Assembly: GCA_029931975.1 (NCBI GenBank)
Contig: JAOZQY010000004.1
Span: 1-55,687, forward strand
Reading direction: 5' to 3'
DNA: 55,687 bases
Source: Bacteroidales bacterium
GTDB taxonomy: Bacteria > Bacteroidota > Bacteroidia > Bacteroidales > GCA-2748055
Shown: positions 1 through 9,128 of the stretch, in pieces
Layout of the letters: the number at the start of each line of letters is the position of its first letter
How positions within the stretch are numbered: position 1 is the stretch's first letter
Program-made: the position numbers and the translations under genes
Notes under the pieces: generated by a model
What the model was told of the DNA's origin: nothing
Databases searched by the model: none
The model's input: the letters and a program-made list of their open reading frames with translations, nothing else

Positions 1-209
1 CAAACATCCATAAATGGTTTATAAAGCTCAGGTAGCAGATCTTTGCCAAGTTTAAAACTATGTCCCTCCAGCAGGTATTTATAGTAGTTTCCGGATTTCT
101 CGATCTTGGCTTCCTTCTTGATCTTACCAATGATATCTCCGTCAAGTATTTCCCAGAGGCTTTTACCAATTTCCTGTTCGAGTTTTATTCTGATAGAATC
201 GTAGTCCAT
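1..209 (-). CDS. Hypothetical protein, N-terminal part (cut by window start)
   Basis: The frame opens with ATG (complement of 207-209) and runs without a stop off the left edge, giving 69 residues of the N-terminus. The protein starts MDYDSIRIKLEQEIGKSLWE and is rich in charged residues (KIKKEAKIEK). It has no signal peptide or membrane segment, so it is probably cytoplasmic. An A/T-rich leader precedes the ATG, and the complement of about 225-240 contains TATCTTTA, one base from the Bacteroidota -7 motif TAnnTTTG. I do not recognise the family. The frame is convincing because it is uninterrupted and its composition is typical of a soluble protein. Confidence 0.6.
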   Translation of the reverse strand, partial: MDYDSIRIKLEQEIGKSLWEILDGDIIGKIKKEAKIEKSGNYYKYLLEGHSFKLGKDLLPELYKPFMDV

Positions 210-292
210 TGTTTTAGATTTTAACTAAAGATAAGAAAAGCTTATGATGCCCTGGGAAAAGGGTCCCTGGACATCTTAAAAAAACTTAAAAT

Positions 293-2743
293 ATGGCGGT
301 GGCCTGGTTGTTAAATAGAATAATGACTTATTTTCAGTGCATGATTCTTAACCTAGTCCTACGCAACCTTCGTAGACACCCCTTTCTGAACCTGATAAAA
401 ATCGCCGGTCTGATGCTTGCCTTCAGCAGCCTGCTCCTGATTGCCCTCTACATGAAGCATGAGCTGTCCTATGACCGCTACCATAAGTCTTCCGACAGGA
501 TTTACCGGTTTACGGTTACCAGTCCCGATGCTTTTTCAGGGAAACACTTTGCCCGGACCTGGGAAGCAGGCTATATTCCTGAACTGGCACGGATTTTCCC
601 CGAAATCGAAAACTATGTGCGCCTGTCCCCGGTCGGGGGAGGACTGGTCCAGTGGGAAGAGAAGAAGATTCCTATGCAGCAAACTTTTTTTTGCGACAGC
701 ACCTTTTTGAAGATCTTTGAAACACGGCTCCTGCTTGGCGATCCGGAAGAGGTATTGGTTGCTCCGTCTTCTCTGCTCATTTCTGAAAGCTTCTCTAAGA
801 AAATATTCGGCGAAAAGAATCCCGTAGGACAATTCCTGACCATCCCTGAGGGTCGCTTCCAGGGCGAAGCCTCTTCTTTCCAGGTCACTGGACTGATGGA
901 AGATTTTCCTGCAAACAGTCATTTTCACCCCGAATTCGTGGCCACTCCGCCGGATCCGTCTTTTCTGGATGGCTGGGCATGGACCTACCTATTGCTGCAT
1001 CCAGGGGCCCAGACGGAGGGAATTATTTCCGGATTTAGATCCTTTCGGGCCGACTATGTAGAAACAGAGGAGGGTGAAGCGGATTATACTGCCCATCTCC
1101 AGCCCATCAGGGATATACACCTGCATTCGCAAAAAACCAGGGAGATCGAAAGAAACAGCAACCTGGGCATTATCTACTCCTTTAGCATCGCTGTGCTCAT
1201 CCTGCTTTTTATCGCCCTGGTTAACTATGGTAACCTGAACCTGGGCATGCTCTGTTATACCGAAAAATTCATGTTTGTGGGCCGGGTATTTGGAGCCTCT
1301 CGAAAACAGCAGCTTAAGTATTATATCTACGAAGGCTCTACCATCCTACTCATGGTTCTCCTTTTGAGCCTGGTCCTGGTGAAGGTGGCGACCATGTTCA
1401 TTGAAAGTCGTTTCATGCTGGACCTGCTGGAGGGGAATACTTCCTTCATGCTGCTCTTACTCTCGGGCATCATCCTGCTGGCTTTTGTTTCCGGCCTTCT
1501 GTTGCAGGTGCAGTCCTATTTCAGAACCCTGCTTGCTTCAGCAAGAAACACCGCGGGCCGCTTCTCCCGAAAAAGCAGGATGAATAAGGGACTGATTGTA
1601 TTCCAGTATACCATTGCCATTGTTCTGATCATTTCGGTTCTGGTGATCCAGCGCCAGACTACCTATGCCCTTCAGAGCGGAATGGGTGCTGAAAACAGCG
1701 GTGTCATCTGCATGAAACAAACCCACAGCAGTATTGTGGAGCGATTTCCCGAGTTTAAAAAGGCCCTGCTCAAATACCCCTCTATTCGTTCAGTATCGGG
1801 CATGCTGGATCCTCCCGGGGGTGACGCCAATGACATGTTCAGGTTTTCCCTGGAAGGCTATGAGCCGGACGATAGCAGGGCCAATGATCAGTATATCGGA
1901 ATCCTTCCCTGCGACTATTCCTTGCCTACGCTATTCGATCTTAGCTTCCTTGCCGGAAGTGACTTTTCCAAAGAGTTCAGCGATGCAGAGGGGTCTGGGC
2001 AATACATCATCAATGAATCGGCTCTGAAAAGGCTGGGCTACAGCAAGGCCTCGGAGATTATTGACCGGGAATTTCAACTGTTCTTTCAAAATGATTTCAT
2101 CGGTATTCCTGCCGGCAGAATCATAGGTGTGGTGGAAGACTTCCACCTTTCCAGCCTGAAAAGGGAAATCGAGCCTCTGGTGCTGTTTAAGCGGGATAGC
2201 ATGTGGCTTGATAATCTGCTGGTTTCCTTCAACTCTGGTAACCTGGTGGGCGGACTGAAGGATACGGAAAAGGTCTGGGAGTCTTTGTTCCCCGGTTTTA
2301 CATTTACTTATGATTTTGTGGACAGCATGTACCGCCAGATCTATCTGGTGGAAAGACTGCAGGCTTGGCTTCTCTTGCTGTTTACACTGATTGCCCTGTT
2401 CATTTGTTCCATGGGACTCCTGGGTTTATCCCTGCTGGCCAGCCAGCAGAGAATCAAGGAAATCGGGATTCGAAGGGTAAACGGGGCAGAGCTTTCCAAT
2501 ATCCTTCGGATGCTTAACTGGTTTTTTTTGAAGTGGGTCCTTCTGTCCTATATCCTGGCCATGCCCCTCGCCTGGCTGGGAATGCGTAAGTGGCTGGAGA
2601 CCTTTGCCTACAAAACCGAACTTAGTTGGTGGATTTTTCTGGCGGCCGGACTTTTTGCGCTTTTGTTCTCTGCCATTCCAGTTTCCATTCAAAGCTGGAA
2701 AGCTGCAAGGTGCAACCCACTGGAAGCTTTGAGGTATGAATAA
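293..2743 (+). CDS. FtsX/MacB-like ABC transporter permease
   Basis: A membrane permease of the MacB/FtsX type found in large numbers in Bacteroidota, usually thought to work with a separate ATPase in export or extrusion across the envelope. The N-terminus carries the signature NLRRHPFLNLIKIAGL followed by a first membrane helix, and then ELSYDRYHKSSDRIYR, the start of the periplasmic MacB_PCD domain (about residues 50-270). Membrane segments follow at about 290-310, 345-365 and 385-405. A second transmembrane and periplasmic module starts near 430 (NKGLIVFQYTIAIVLIISVL), and the FtsX domain with KEIGIRRVNGA lies near the C-terminus (about 700-816). I used the ATG at 293, which has an A-rich leader. 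The ATG at 341 (MILNLVLRNLRRHP) is an equally plausible start. No ATPase gene is adjacent, so it is an orphan here. Confidence 0.85.
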   Translation: MAVAWLLNRIMTYFQCMILNLVLRNLRRHPFLNLIKIAGLMLAFSSLLLIALYMKHELSYDRYHKSSDRIYRFTVTSPDAFSGKHFARTWEAGYIPELARIFPEIENYVRLSPVGGGLVQWEEKKIPMQQTFFCDSTFLKIFETRLLLGDPEEVLVAPSSLLISESFSKKIFGEKNPVGQFLTIPEGRFQGEASSFQVTGLMEDFPANSHFHPEFVATPPDPSFLDGWAWTYLLLHPGAQTEGIISGFRSFRADYVETEEGEADYTAHLQPIRDIHLHSQKTREIERNSNLGIIYSFSIAVLILLFIALVNYGNLNLGMLCYTEKFMFVGRVFGASRKQQLKYYIYEGSTILLMVLLLSLVLVKVATMFIESRFMLDLLEGNTSFMLLLLSGIILLAFVSGLLLQVQSYFRTLLASARNTAGRFSRKSRMNKGLIVFQYTIAIVLIISVLVIQRQTTYALQSGMGAENSGVICMKQTHSSIVERFPEFKKALLKYPSIRSVSGMLDPPGGDANDMFRFSLEGYEPDDSRANDQYIGILPCDYSLPTLFDLSFLAGSDFSKEFSDAEGSGQYIINESALKRLGYSKASEIIDREFQLFFQNDFIGIPAGRIIGVVEDFHLSSLKREIEPLVLFKRDSMWLDNLLVSFNSGNLVGGLKDTEKVWESLFPGFTFTYDFVDSMYRQIYLVERLQAWLLLLFTLIALFICSMGLLGLSLLASQQRIKEIGIRRVNGAELSNILRMLNWFFLKWVLLSYILAMPLAWLGMRKWLETFAYKTELSWWIFLAAGLFALLFSAIPVSIQSWKAARCNPLEALRYE

Positions 2744-2778
2744 TACGAAAGAGTCAGGTTGTGGGCCAGGAGATGATG

Positions 2779-4371
2779 TCAGTTTTCAGGATTCTCAATT
2801 AAGGAAAGTCTAAGTTTGCGTTTTTTCCATCTTGATTCAAATTCCATAATCTTTTTTTCTCCTTCACGAAGAGGATTCAGATCATCAAAGATATAATACG
2901 TGCCGACTTTGAACTCCCCGTGTTCCTTCCGAAGGATTTCATTTCTGGCGGTACTCATATAATAAATAAATTCAACACTGGCAGGGCTTACAGGGGCCAG
3001 CATTAGTTCGCTGTTTTGTGTAACCGAATGAATTTTTTCAGCGGCTTTTTTTTCTTCATATTGAGGAGTTTTCGCCATCCGGTCAGGCAGAGCAACCAGG
3101 TTGAAAAATATCCTCAGAAAAAGTAAAATGATGATTAGTAATTCAAACCTTAAATCCTTTTTATTGTACATAAAAATATAGGCTGTGAGCACGATTGCAA
3201 GGGTAATGCAATAGGTGATTAAAGCCTTTCCCGATCCGGCGATGCTATGTGTTAAAAAATACCATGTTCCGATTAGCAGTGTCAGTCCGGTAAAAATTAA
3301 AATCATATTCCAGAATGTCCTGTATAGTCTATCCTCCTGCTTTAGTTCAGAATAATAATTTACCAGTAAAATCAAAAGGACAGGATAGAGCATAAACAGG
3401 TACCTGGGATGAGTGCCTACGGATGTCCAGTAAACCGGAATATTTACCACAAAAACCAGCGCCAGATATCCGGGGTATTGCTTTTCCCTGAGCTTGCTGT
3501 AAAATGATTTGCTGAATAGAAATATAAATAACAGGGACCAGGGAAGAAGGTGGTAGACCTGATCAATAGGAAATAAGAATAAATGCTTTATTGTTGTCCA
3601 GACTCCATTTTCAACAAATGTTCTTTTTGTGGACTCGCTAACCAGGCGTCTGAAAAATTCAGGTTCCAGGGTGTTTTCCCATAAAAGAAAGTAATATCCA
3701 CCCACCAGAATAATAAATACCAGCAGACCGCTTAGGTGTGAAGGATGGAACAGTTTCTTAAGGGATTTGAAATAGGCCAGTGCGGTAAACAGGGTCAGGC
3801 CCTGAAAAATTAGGGCAGGTAAGCCCTTCATTAAGAAAGCTGCGGATGTGAGAAAATAGCTTACCAGAAAGAGTGAATAATACTTCTTCCTTGTCAGGAA
3901 ATAGTATATCAGGTAGAAATTCAGAAAGATGACCATGGAAAAGCTCAGGTCTATAAGGCCTCTCATTGAATCGAAGAAAAGGATCCTCCCACAGCTTATA
4001 AATACCAATGAACTTAGAAAGGCCACCCGTCTGCCCAACTCCTTACGTGTGGTGGCATAAATGATAAGTCCAAAAATCAGCAATGAAATTACTGCAGGCA
4101 ATCGCAGGACAAATTCCGAATACTGCTTGGAAAGATTGAAAAATCCCAATAGAATCCAGTTATACAAAGGAGGTTTGTTAAAGTAATACTCTCCATTGAT
4201 AGTTGGACTTATAAGGTTACCGGTTTGATGCATTTCAAATGCGACCAGTCCCCTGGTTGCCTCATCGGCAATTAATGGCGACATTCCCAGGTTAATAAAT
4301 AGAGCCGGTATGAGCAGGATCAGAATGAACCAGACGAGGTATTTTTGGTATCCCGGGGCAGATTGTTGCAT
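2779..4371 (-). CDS. ArnT/PMT-like glycosyltransferase, family 39
   Basis: An integral membrane glycosyltransferase of the GT-C fold, related to ArnT and protein mannosyltransferases, which transfer sugars from polyprenyl-phosphate donors on the periplasmic side. After the first membrane helix comes the family acidic motif in PLIADEATRGLVAFEM (D-E, about residues 35-37), then YFNKPPLYNWILLGFFNL, a hallmark of this family. About ten more hydrophobic helices follow, and a short soluble tail ends the 530-residue protein, the usual size for the family. The acceptor cannot be told from the sequence. Candidates are lipid A (as for ArnT) or another envelope glycan. It converges on the permease at 293-2743 with a short gap and is not obviously part of an operon. 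Confidence 0.85.
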   Translation of the reverse strand: MQQSAPGYQKYLVWFILILLIPALFINLGMSPLIADEATRGLVAFEMHQTGNLISPTINGEYYFNKPPLYNWILLGFFNLSKQYSEFVLRLPAVISLLIFGLIIYATTRKELGRRVAFLSSLVFISCGRILFFDSMRGLIDLSFSMVIFLNFYLIYYFLTRKKYYSLFLVSYFLTSAAFLMKGLPALIFQGLTLFTALAYFKSLKKLFHPSHLSGLLVFIILVGGYYFLLWENTLEPEFFRRLVSESTKRTFVENGVWTTIKHLFLFPIDQVYHLLPWSLLFIFLFSKSFYSKLREKQYPGYLALVFVVNIPVYWTSVGTHPRYLFMLYPVLLILLVNYYSELKQEDRLYRTFWNMILIFTGLTLLIGTWYFLTHSIAGSGKALITYCITLAIVLTAYIFMYNKKDLRFELLIIILLFLRIFFNLVALPDRMAKTPQYEEKKAAEKIHSVTQNSELMLAPVSPASVEFIYYMSTARNEILRKEHGEFKVGTYYIFDDLNPLREGEKKIMEFESRWKKRKLRLSLIENPEN

Positions 4372-4424
4372 GACTGAGGCTAAAATAGGGTTTTTTTAGC
4401 AGACAAAAGCACTTGAAGGAGCTT

Positions 4425-4622
4425 TCAGTTGATAGCCGCGGCGCAATGTTCTGTATAGAAATTGAAGACCTCATCGATCTCTTTAAGCTCCTTTTTTTCA
4501 AGGGCCCGTAGCAGGTCGGGACAATCCCAAAAATACCCTGTCCCTGTTCTCATGAATATAGTATCTGATTTTAACAAATATGGATTCTTCATGGAGGGGT
4601 ACGGCGTCATATTGTTGATCAT
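4425..4622 (-). CDS. Small hypothetical protein (65 aa)
   Basis: A short frame between the phosphatase gene and the family 39 glycosyltransferase, on the same strand as both. The second half (DCPDLLRALEKKELKEIDEVFNF in part) is charged and would form an amphipathic helix, which looks like real protein. I see no signal peptide, membrane helix or known motif. It could be an intact small gene or the C-terminal remnant of a larger one. No clear ribosome binding site decides the start. Confidence 0.35.
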   Translation of the reverse strand: MINNMTPYPSMKNPYLLKSDTIFMRTGTGYFWDCPDLLRALEKKELKEIDEVFNFYTEHCAAAIN

Positions 4623-4727
4623 TTACCCCTAGCCAGGAATCTCAGCAGCACTGTATTTTCTTTTTAGTCATTTACTGCAGGGAAGGTGCCAGATTTTTTA
4701 TCTTTTGATTTATCCTGGAGATTCAAA

Positions 4728-6152
4728 TTAAGGGAAGCTGACTCTTATGCCAAACAGACAAACATCATCTAACTGTTCGTTGCTTCCCCGCCATTCCTCA
4801 AAAGCCTCTTCAAGCAAGATCTTCTGATCTTCCATGGATTCTTCCTGGACAGCCAGGAGCAATTTCTTGAAGTTACGGGTTTTGAACTTTTTACGTTTCT
4901 TACCTCCATATTGATCCACAAAGCCGTCAGAAAAAATATATAGGGAGTCGGCTTCCTGCAGCTTTATCACATGGGTGTTAAACTTTTCTTCTTCCCAGTG
5001 TACACCAATGGGCTGCTTATCTCCCTTTATGTCATATAATTGGTACTTATCATTCTCCAGGGATGAATAAGGAATCGTTTCTTCTTCTGCTATGAGTTCT
5101 TTCTTCCTGAATAAAAACAGGGGCCTGTTTGCTCCGGCAAAGTGGCACTCTTTAAGATCCTGGTCAAAAATTGCTATTGCCATATCCAATCCATCTTTCT
5201 GTTCGCTTATGGATCCTTCCTGAACGAGTATTTCTTTCACTTTCGTTCTTAAATGACCCAGAATCTCACCAGGTTGTCTGATCCCAAATGTTCTGAATTG
5301 CTCATTAAGAAGTGTTACGCCTAACATGCTCATCAGGGCTCCAGGAACACCATGTCCGGAACTATCTGCGACTACAACCACTTTATAGCCCTCTATCTCT
5401 CTTACCCAGTAGAAATCTCCGCTTAATATATCTTTAGGCTTGTAGATTGTGAAATAGTCAGATAGGATATTTTTGATATAGGGTGCAGAGGGCAGAACAG
5501 CCTTCTGGATCCTCCTGGCATATTTGATACTGTCTGTTATTGCTTGTTTTTGCTGAAGAACCAACAGATGCTGTTTTCTGATTTCTTGCTCAGCTCTGAC
5601 GCTGTCGATGGCTCGGGCAATATGATCTGAAACAAACACCATTAACTCTTCATCTTTGGGTGAATATGCATCAGCACTATCGTAGCTCTGTACTGCCATT
5701 ACCCCAATCATATTTCCTGAAAGCTTTAAGGGGACACCCAGCCAGGAGGTTGACTGGGAGCCAAAAAGTTTTATTTCGCCCGATTCGTATAGTAGGTTCA
5801 TTTTCTCATTGGGAAATCGAACGGGCGTAGCCGTTCGTCTCACATAGTCGGTCAGGGTGCCGGACAAATCATATAGTGTTAGCTTCAATGATTCGTCATA
5901 GTCGAAATGCACTCCGGTGGTTTCAATCTTGTCGTATTCATCTTCGAAGTAGGGGAAGAAATATTTATCGGAGGATTCCTCATAGAAACAAATGAAGAAG
6001 TTCCGGGCGATTACCAGATCAGCGAGAATTTCATGGATCGTGGCGACAAATTCTTCAATATTTTTTGTGGTATGAGCTTCTTCGGAAATCCGCAGAAGGG
6101 ATTCCCATTTCTTGTCATTGTCCTGATATATTTCTTTTAAGTTGGGTGACAC
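4728..6152 (-). CDS. GAF-domain PP2C/SpoIIE-family serine phosphatase
   Basis: A cytoplasmic signalling phosphatase of the RsbU/SpoIIE class. The N-terminal region (about residues 15-190) reads as a GAF sensor domain: SLLRISEEAHTTKNIEEFVA at the start, then SWLGVPLKLSGNMIGVMAVQ. A helical linker (about 190-225, QKQAITDSIKYARRIQKAVL) leads into the SpoIIE phosphatase domain, with metal-binding aspartates in SGDFYWV and VVADSSGHGVPGALMSMLG and a late YIFSDGFVDQYGG. In Bacteroidota such enzymes usually act on an anti-sigma-factor antagonist, but no STAS or RsbW gene is nearby. There is no signal peptide or membrane helix. A TATCTTTG -7 motif lies just upstream. The PAS histidine kinase on the other side of a small gene is a possible functional neighbour. 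Confidence 0.88.
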   Translation of the reverse strand: MSPNLKEIYQDNDKKWESLLRISEEAHTTKNIEEFVATIHEILADLVIARNFFICFYEESSDKYFFPYFEDEYDKIETTGVHFDYDESLKLTLYDLSGTLTDYVRRTATPVRFPNEKMNLLYESGEIKLFGSQSTSWLGVPLKLSGNMIGVMAVQSYDSADAYSPKDEELMVFVSDHIARAIDSVRAEQEIRKQHLLVLQQKQAITDSIKYARRIQKAVLPSAPYIKNILSDYFTIYKPKDILSGDFYWVREIEGYKVVVVADSSGHGVPGALMSMLGVTLLNEQFRTFGIRQPGEILGHLRTKVKEILVQEGSISEQKDGLDMAIAIFDQDLKECHFAGANRPLFLFRKKELIAEEETIPYSSLENDKYQLYDIKGDKQPIGVHWEEEKFNTHVIKLQEADSLYIFSDGFVDQYGGKKRKKFKTRNFKKLLLAVQEESMEDQKILLEEAFEEWRGSNEQLDDVCLFGIRVSFP

Positions 6153-6167
6153 TGTCTAAATTTTGTG

Positions 6168-6175
6168 CAAAGATA
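6168..6175 (-). promoter_or_regulatory. Bacteroidota -7 promoter element of the SpoIIE phosphatase gene
   Basis: The complement reads TATCTTTG, a perfect match to TAnnTTTG, 15 bp before the ATG at 6152. I see no TTG at the expected -33 distance, so only the -7 element is supported. Transcription would start close to the start codon, giving a very short leader. Confidence 0.4.
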
Positions 6176-6272
6176 AATTAAAAAGTTCAGGACTGATCGA
6201 TCCTTAACTCTTGTTCATTAAAATGAGTATTTTTACGGGAGATTTTGATACTTCAATTAGTCTACAGATAAG

Positions 6273-6464
6273 ATGGCCTACAAACCCTCAAATTTTAAGT
6301 CCATAGATCCAATTGTCCCTTCGTGTAAAAAGACGATATATAATTCGCGTGAGGAGGCCGAAGATATGATCCGGTATATTCAGGAAGACCGGGTAGTAAA
6401 AGAATTACATGCCTATCAATGCTCTATTTGCGGTATGTGGCATTTAACAAGCAGGTCAAAATAA
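6273..6464 (+). CDS. Small CxxC/HLTS zinc-finger-like protein
   Basis: A 63-residue cytoplasmic protein. Residues 30-50 are charged and helical (REEAEDMIRYIQEDRVVKEL), and the C-terminus reads YQCSICGMWHLTSRSK. The CxxC followed by GMWHLTS resembles half of a zinc finger, with the histidine as a possible extra ligand; an earlier cysteine in IVPSCKKT may complete the site. Similar short proteins with a terminal C-x-x-C-G-x-W-H-L-T-S signature are common near other genes in Bacteroidota, with no known function as far as I know. The gene lies between the divergent phosphatase and the convergent kinase, whose 3' end is 4 bp away. Confidence 0.6.
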   Translation: MAYKPSNFKSIDPIVPSCKKTIYNSREEAEDMIRYIQEDRVVKELHAYQCSICGMWHLTSRSK

Positions 6465-6468
6465 TACA

Positions 6469-8154
6469 TTAGCTTTCATTGGGATTTTCCCGGGCAGCAT
6501 TCTGCGCCTGAGTAGAGGGGAGGGTAAAATTGAAAATACTCCCTTTCCCTTCCTCACTTTCTGCCCATATTCTACCTCCGTGTTTTTCCACAAATTCTTG
6601 GCAGAGTAGCAAGCCCAATCCGGTCCCTTTTTCCCTGGCTGTTCCCTGTGTGGAAAATATTTCTGTCATGTTGAACAGCTTTGCCAGGTTCTCGGGTGCT
6701 ATACCAATGCCGTTGTCCGACACAGATATGCACACAAAAGCAGGGGTTTCTTCTGTCCTAATGTTGATTTCACCTCCTTTATTTGTGAATTTTATGGCAT
6801 TCGAAAGAAGGTTTCGCAGGATGGTCCGCAGCATATCAATATCTGCAAACACAGTCAAAGATTCTGTGAACTGATTAGATATAGTAAGGTTCTTGGCAGT
6901 GGCATTTTGCTTTAATACTCCAATGGTATTCTCAAAAATGTCTGCGAGTAATACCTTCTTTGGATTGTATGGAATTCTGCCCGATTGAGCCTTTGTCCAG
7001 GTCAGGATGTCTTCAAGCAAATTGAATGTGTTTTTTGTAGATCGCATCATTTCGGTGAGGATGGACTGAATTTCAGACCTGTCGTAGTCCTGGATATGTT
7101 CTGCCAGTAATTCTGAGAAACTCAGGAGTGTTAGAATCGGACTTTTCAAATCGTGTCCCAGAATGGAAATAAATCGGTCTTTGTCCATATTAAGTTGAAG
7201 CAATTCAATCTCAGATTGCTTAAGATCTGTGATATCGCGCGATACACCTATGACGGAGCCAACATCATTTTCGGAATCGAATTCTGGGAAATAACGTAAA
7301 TCATAATAGGCCCTTCCCTGGGGACGCTCCATGCTAAATTGCTCATATTGTGGCTGTTTTGTCTCAAAAACACGCTCAATGGACTTTTCCATCATCTTGA
7401 TTTGTTCTTCCTCATAGATGCCAGAGTCACTGAGTGTTCTTCCTAAAATTTGCTCTTTACTTAAACCGCTTACTTCCAGCCCCGCTTTGTTTATATAAAT
7501 GTGACGATGCTCCCGGTCATATCTGGTGATGCAATCCTGACTGTTTTCAGAAAGAGCTCTGAATTTTAATTGCGTATCATTTGCTCTTTGTCTTTCAGTG
7601 TTATATGAGTTATGAAGAAATTTAATAATGAGGAATATAAATAGAGAAGAGTAAATGGCTGTGATAATACTATCGGTCCATCGGACTTTTTCAGAGGGAA
7701 AGGGAGTGATCAGCTCAGGTCTGTGGAGCTGAATGAGATAGATGATAAGGATAAGAGCAATAAACAGGGAGATTACATATTTTTTGTTTTTATCCGGAAC
7801 AATAATCAGCGAAAGAACCAATACGACAAATCCAACAAATAGGTTTGATCCGTCGATGCCCCCATCCACAATCCAGATAATGGCAATACCAACATAAGTC
7901 AAAACTATGGTGGGACCCACGAATGGTTTGTATATCCTCCTGAATCTGACATAATAGTAAAGAATACACAACAGGAGAAACAGAGAGAGGGTAACAGTTA
8001 TCACCGTAAACGAACTGGATAAAATGATACTTACGATGGTGCCCAACAGGCTTACTATGATTCCAACGATGATGGCAGACAGAAACAGACGATATTCCAG
8101 AGAGGATTCTTTTACATCGCCTCGAATATTTTTGATGAGCTTCATGATTCGCAT
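6469..8154 (-). CDS. PAS-domain sensor histidine kinase
   Basis: A membrane-bound sensor kinase. About six hydrophobic helices occupy residues 20-185 with no sizeable periplasmic domain. A PAS domain follows (about 195-310: RALSENSQDCITRYDREHRH, then SVIGVSRDITDLK). The HisKA dimerisation helix has RFISILGHDLKSPI, with the phosphorylated histidine at residue 334. The ATPase domain shows the N box (NLLSNAIKFTNKGG), G1 (VSDNGIGIA) and G2 (EKGTGLGL). The HisKA/ATPase part resembles that of the propeller kinase at 22000-25308. No response regulator is adjacent, so the output is unknown. The ATG at 8145 (MKLIKNIRGD) is an alternative start. It may signal together with the nearby SpoIIE phosphatase, but that is inference from proximity. 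Confidence 0.88.
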   Translation of the reverse strand: MRIMKLIKNIRGDVKESSLEYRLFLSAIIVGIIVSLLGTIVSIILSSSFTVITVTLSLFLLLCILYYYVRFRRIYKPFVGPTIVLTYVGIAIIWIVDGGIDGSNLFVGFVVLVLSLIIVPDKNKKYVISLFIALILIIYLIQLHRPELITPFPSEKVRWTDSIITAIYSSLFIFLIIKFLHNSYNTERQRANDTQLKFRALSENSQDCITRYDREHRHIYINKAGLEVSGLSKEQILGRTLSDSGIYEEEQIKMMEKSIERVFETKQPQYEQFSMERPQGRAYYDLRYFPEFDSENDVGSVIGVSRDITDLKQSEIELLQLNMDKDRFISILGHDLKSPILTLLSFSELLAEHIQDYDRSEIQSILTEMMRSTKNTFNLLEDILTWTKAQSGRIPYNPKKVLLADIFENTIGVLKQNATAKNLTISNQFTESLTVFADIDMLRTILRNLLSNAIKFTNKGGEINIRTEETPAFVCISVSDNGIGIAPENLAKLFNMTEIFSTQGTAREKGTGLGLLLCQEFVEKHGGRIWAESEEGKGSIFNFTLPSTQAQNAARENPNES

Positions 8155-8213
8155 GGCTCAAAATATTAACTTTTTCCAAGACTTTGTGTTAATTTACCAA
8201 CAAATTCTCATCC

Positions 8214-9053
8214 ATGCTCCGTCTTGTTTCAATCAGGCTTTTTCTGTTCTTTCTGCTTCAACCCCTTGTCTGTGGAGCCGTTTCCTTAGATACTCTCACC
8301 GTACCCTATCCGGCACATGCACACAATGATTACATGCATGAGCGTCCCCTCTTCGATGCGCTGGAGAACGGATTCCGGAGCATTGAAGCGGATGTGTTTA
8401 CCTTGGGCGATTCTTTGTATGTGGCGCATGACAAGAAGGATGTCAGACAGGGGAGGACGCTACGTGCGCTCTATCTGGAACCACTTTCAGAGTACCTTGC
8501 GAACGCAGGGGGAGCCCTATATGATAGTAGCTGTCCGCTTATTTTACTTGTGGATATTAAGGATATTGGATTGAGCAGCTACAAGCTATTGGATCGTATT
8601 TTGAATGAGTTTCGGGAAATCTTGTGTCAGGTTTATTCTGAAGCTTATTTCCGGGGAAGTGTAATGGTTGTTGTCTCCGGGAACCGTCCCATGGAGTATA
8701 TGATGAAGCAAACCCGGCGATTTGCCTTTGTGGACGGCAGGATGAAGGATCTTTCAGGTGAATACGACCCGCAGCTCATGCCCCTGATCAGCGACAGGTG
8801 GGGCAAGTATTTCTCATGGAAGGGAAAGGGTAGTATGCCGGAAGAAGAAAGGGTCCAGCTCCGCCTGTACGTTCAGCAGGCTCATGAAAAAGGTCAGCTG
8901 ATTCGCTTTTGGGCCACCCCCGATAAACCCGGTAAGGAACGCGATGCGCTCTGGACTGAACTACTGGAAGCGGAAGTAGATTTGATCAATACCGATGATC
9001 TCGACGGACTGCGGACGTTTATATTAGCACGGAGAGACGAGTCGAAGGATTAG
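8214..9053 (+). CDS. PI-PLC/glycerophosphodiester phosphodiesterase-like exported protein
   Basis: A secreted TIM-barrel protein of the phosphatidylinositol-phospholipase C/glycerophosphodiesterase type. A signal peptide covers about residues 1-22 (LVSIRLFLFFLLQPLVCG). The mature start PAHAHNDYMHERPLFDALENG and then GFRSIEADVFTLGDSLYVAHD contain the family's active-site histidines and acidic residues (H-N-D, E-A-D, H-D). The C-terminal LINTDDLDGLRTF is also typical. The expected role is hydrolysis of a phosphodiester in the periplasm or outside the cell. The natural substrate of the bacterial subgroup is not firmly known, and some members may be non-catalytic. It is a single gene between a divergent kinase and a convergent membrane protein gene. 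Confidence 0.82.
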   Translation: MLRLVSIRLFLFFLLQPLVCGAVSLDTLTVPYPAHAHNDYMHERPLFDALENGFRSIEADVFTLGDSLYVAHDKKDVRQGRTLRALYLEPLSEYLANAGGALYDSSCPLILLVDIKDIGLSSYKLLDRILNEFREILCQVYSEAYFRGSVMVVVSGNRPMEYMMKQTRRFAFVDGRMKDLSGEYDPQLMPLISDRWGKYFSWKGKGSMPEEERVQLRLYVQQAHEKGQLIRFWATPDKPGKERDALWTELLEAEVDLINTDDLDGLRTFILARRDESKD

Positions 9054-9128
9054 CTCTTGGTTAGCGCCTGTGAAAGGGCATTTGCCCAGACTATTCTACC
9101 GCCCCAAATGGTCCTCCAGGAATTTCTA

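Noticed and set aside
4379-4401. Short inverted repeat GCTAAAA...TTTTAGC with a T7 run near the start of the family 39 glycosyltransferase gene
   Set aside because: A/T-only weak stem of 7 bp in the gene's leader; not a convincing terminator or attenuator.
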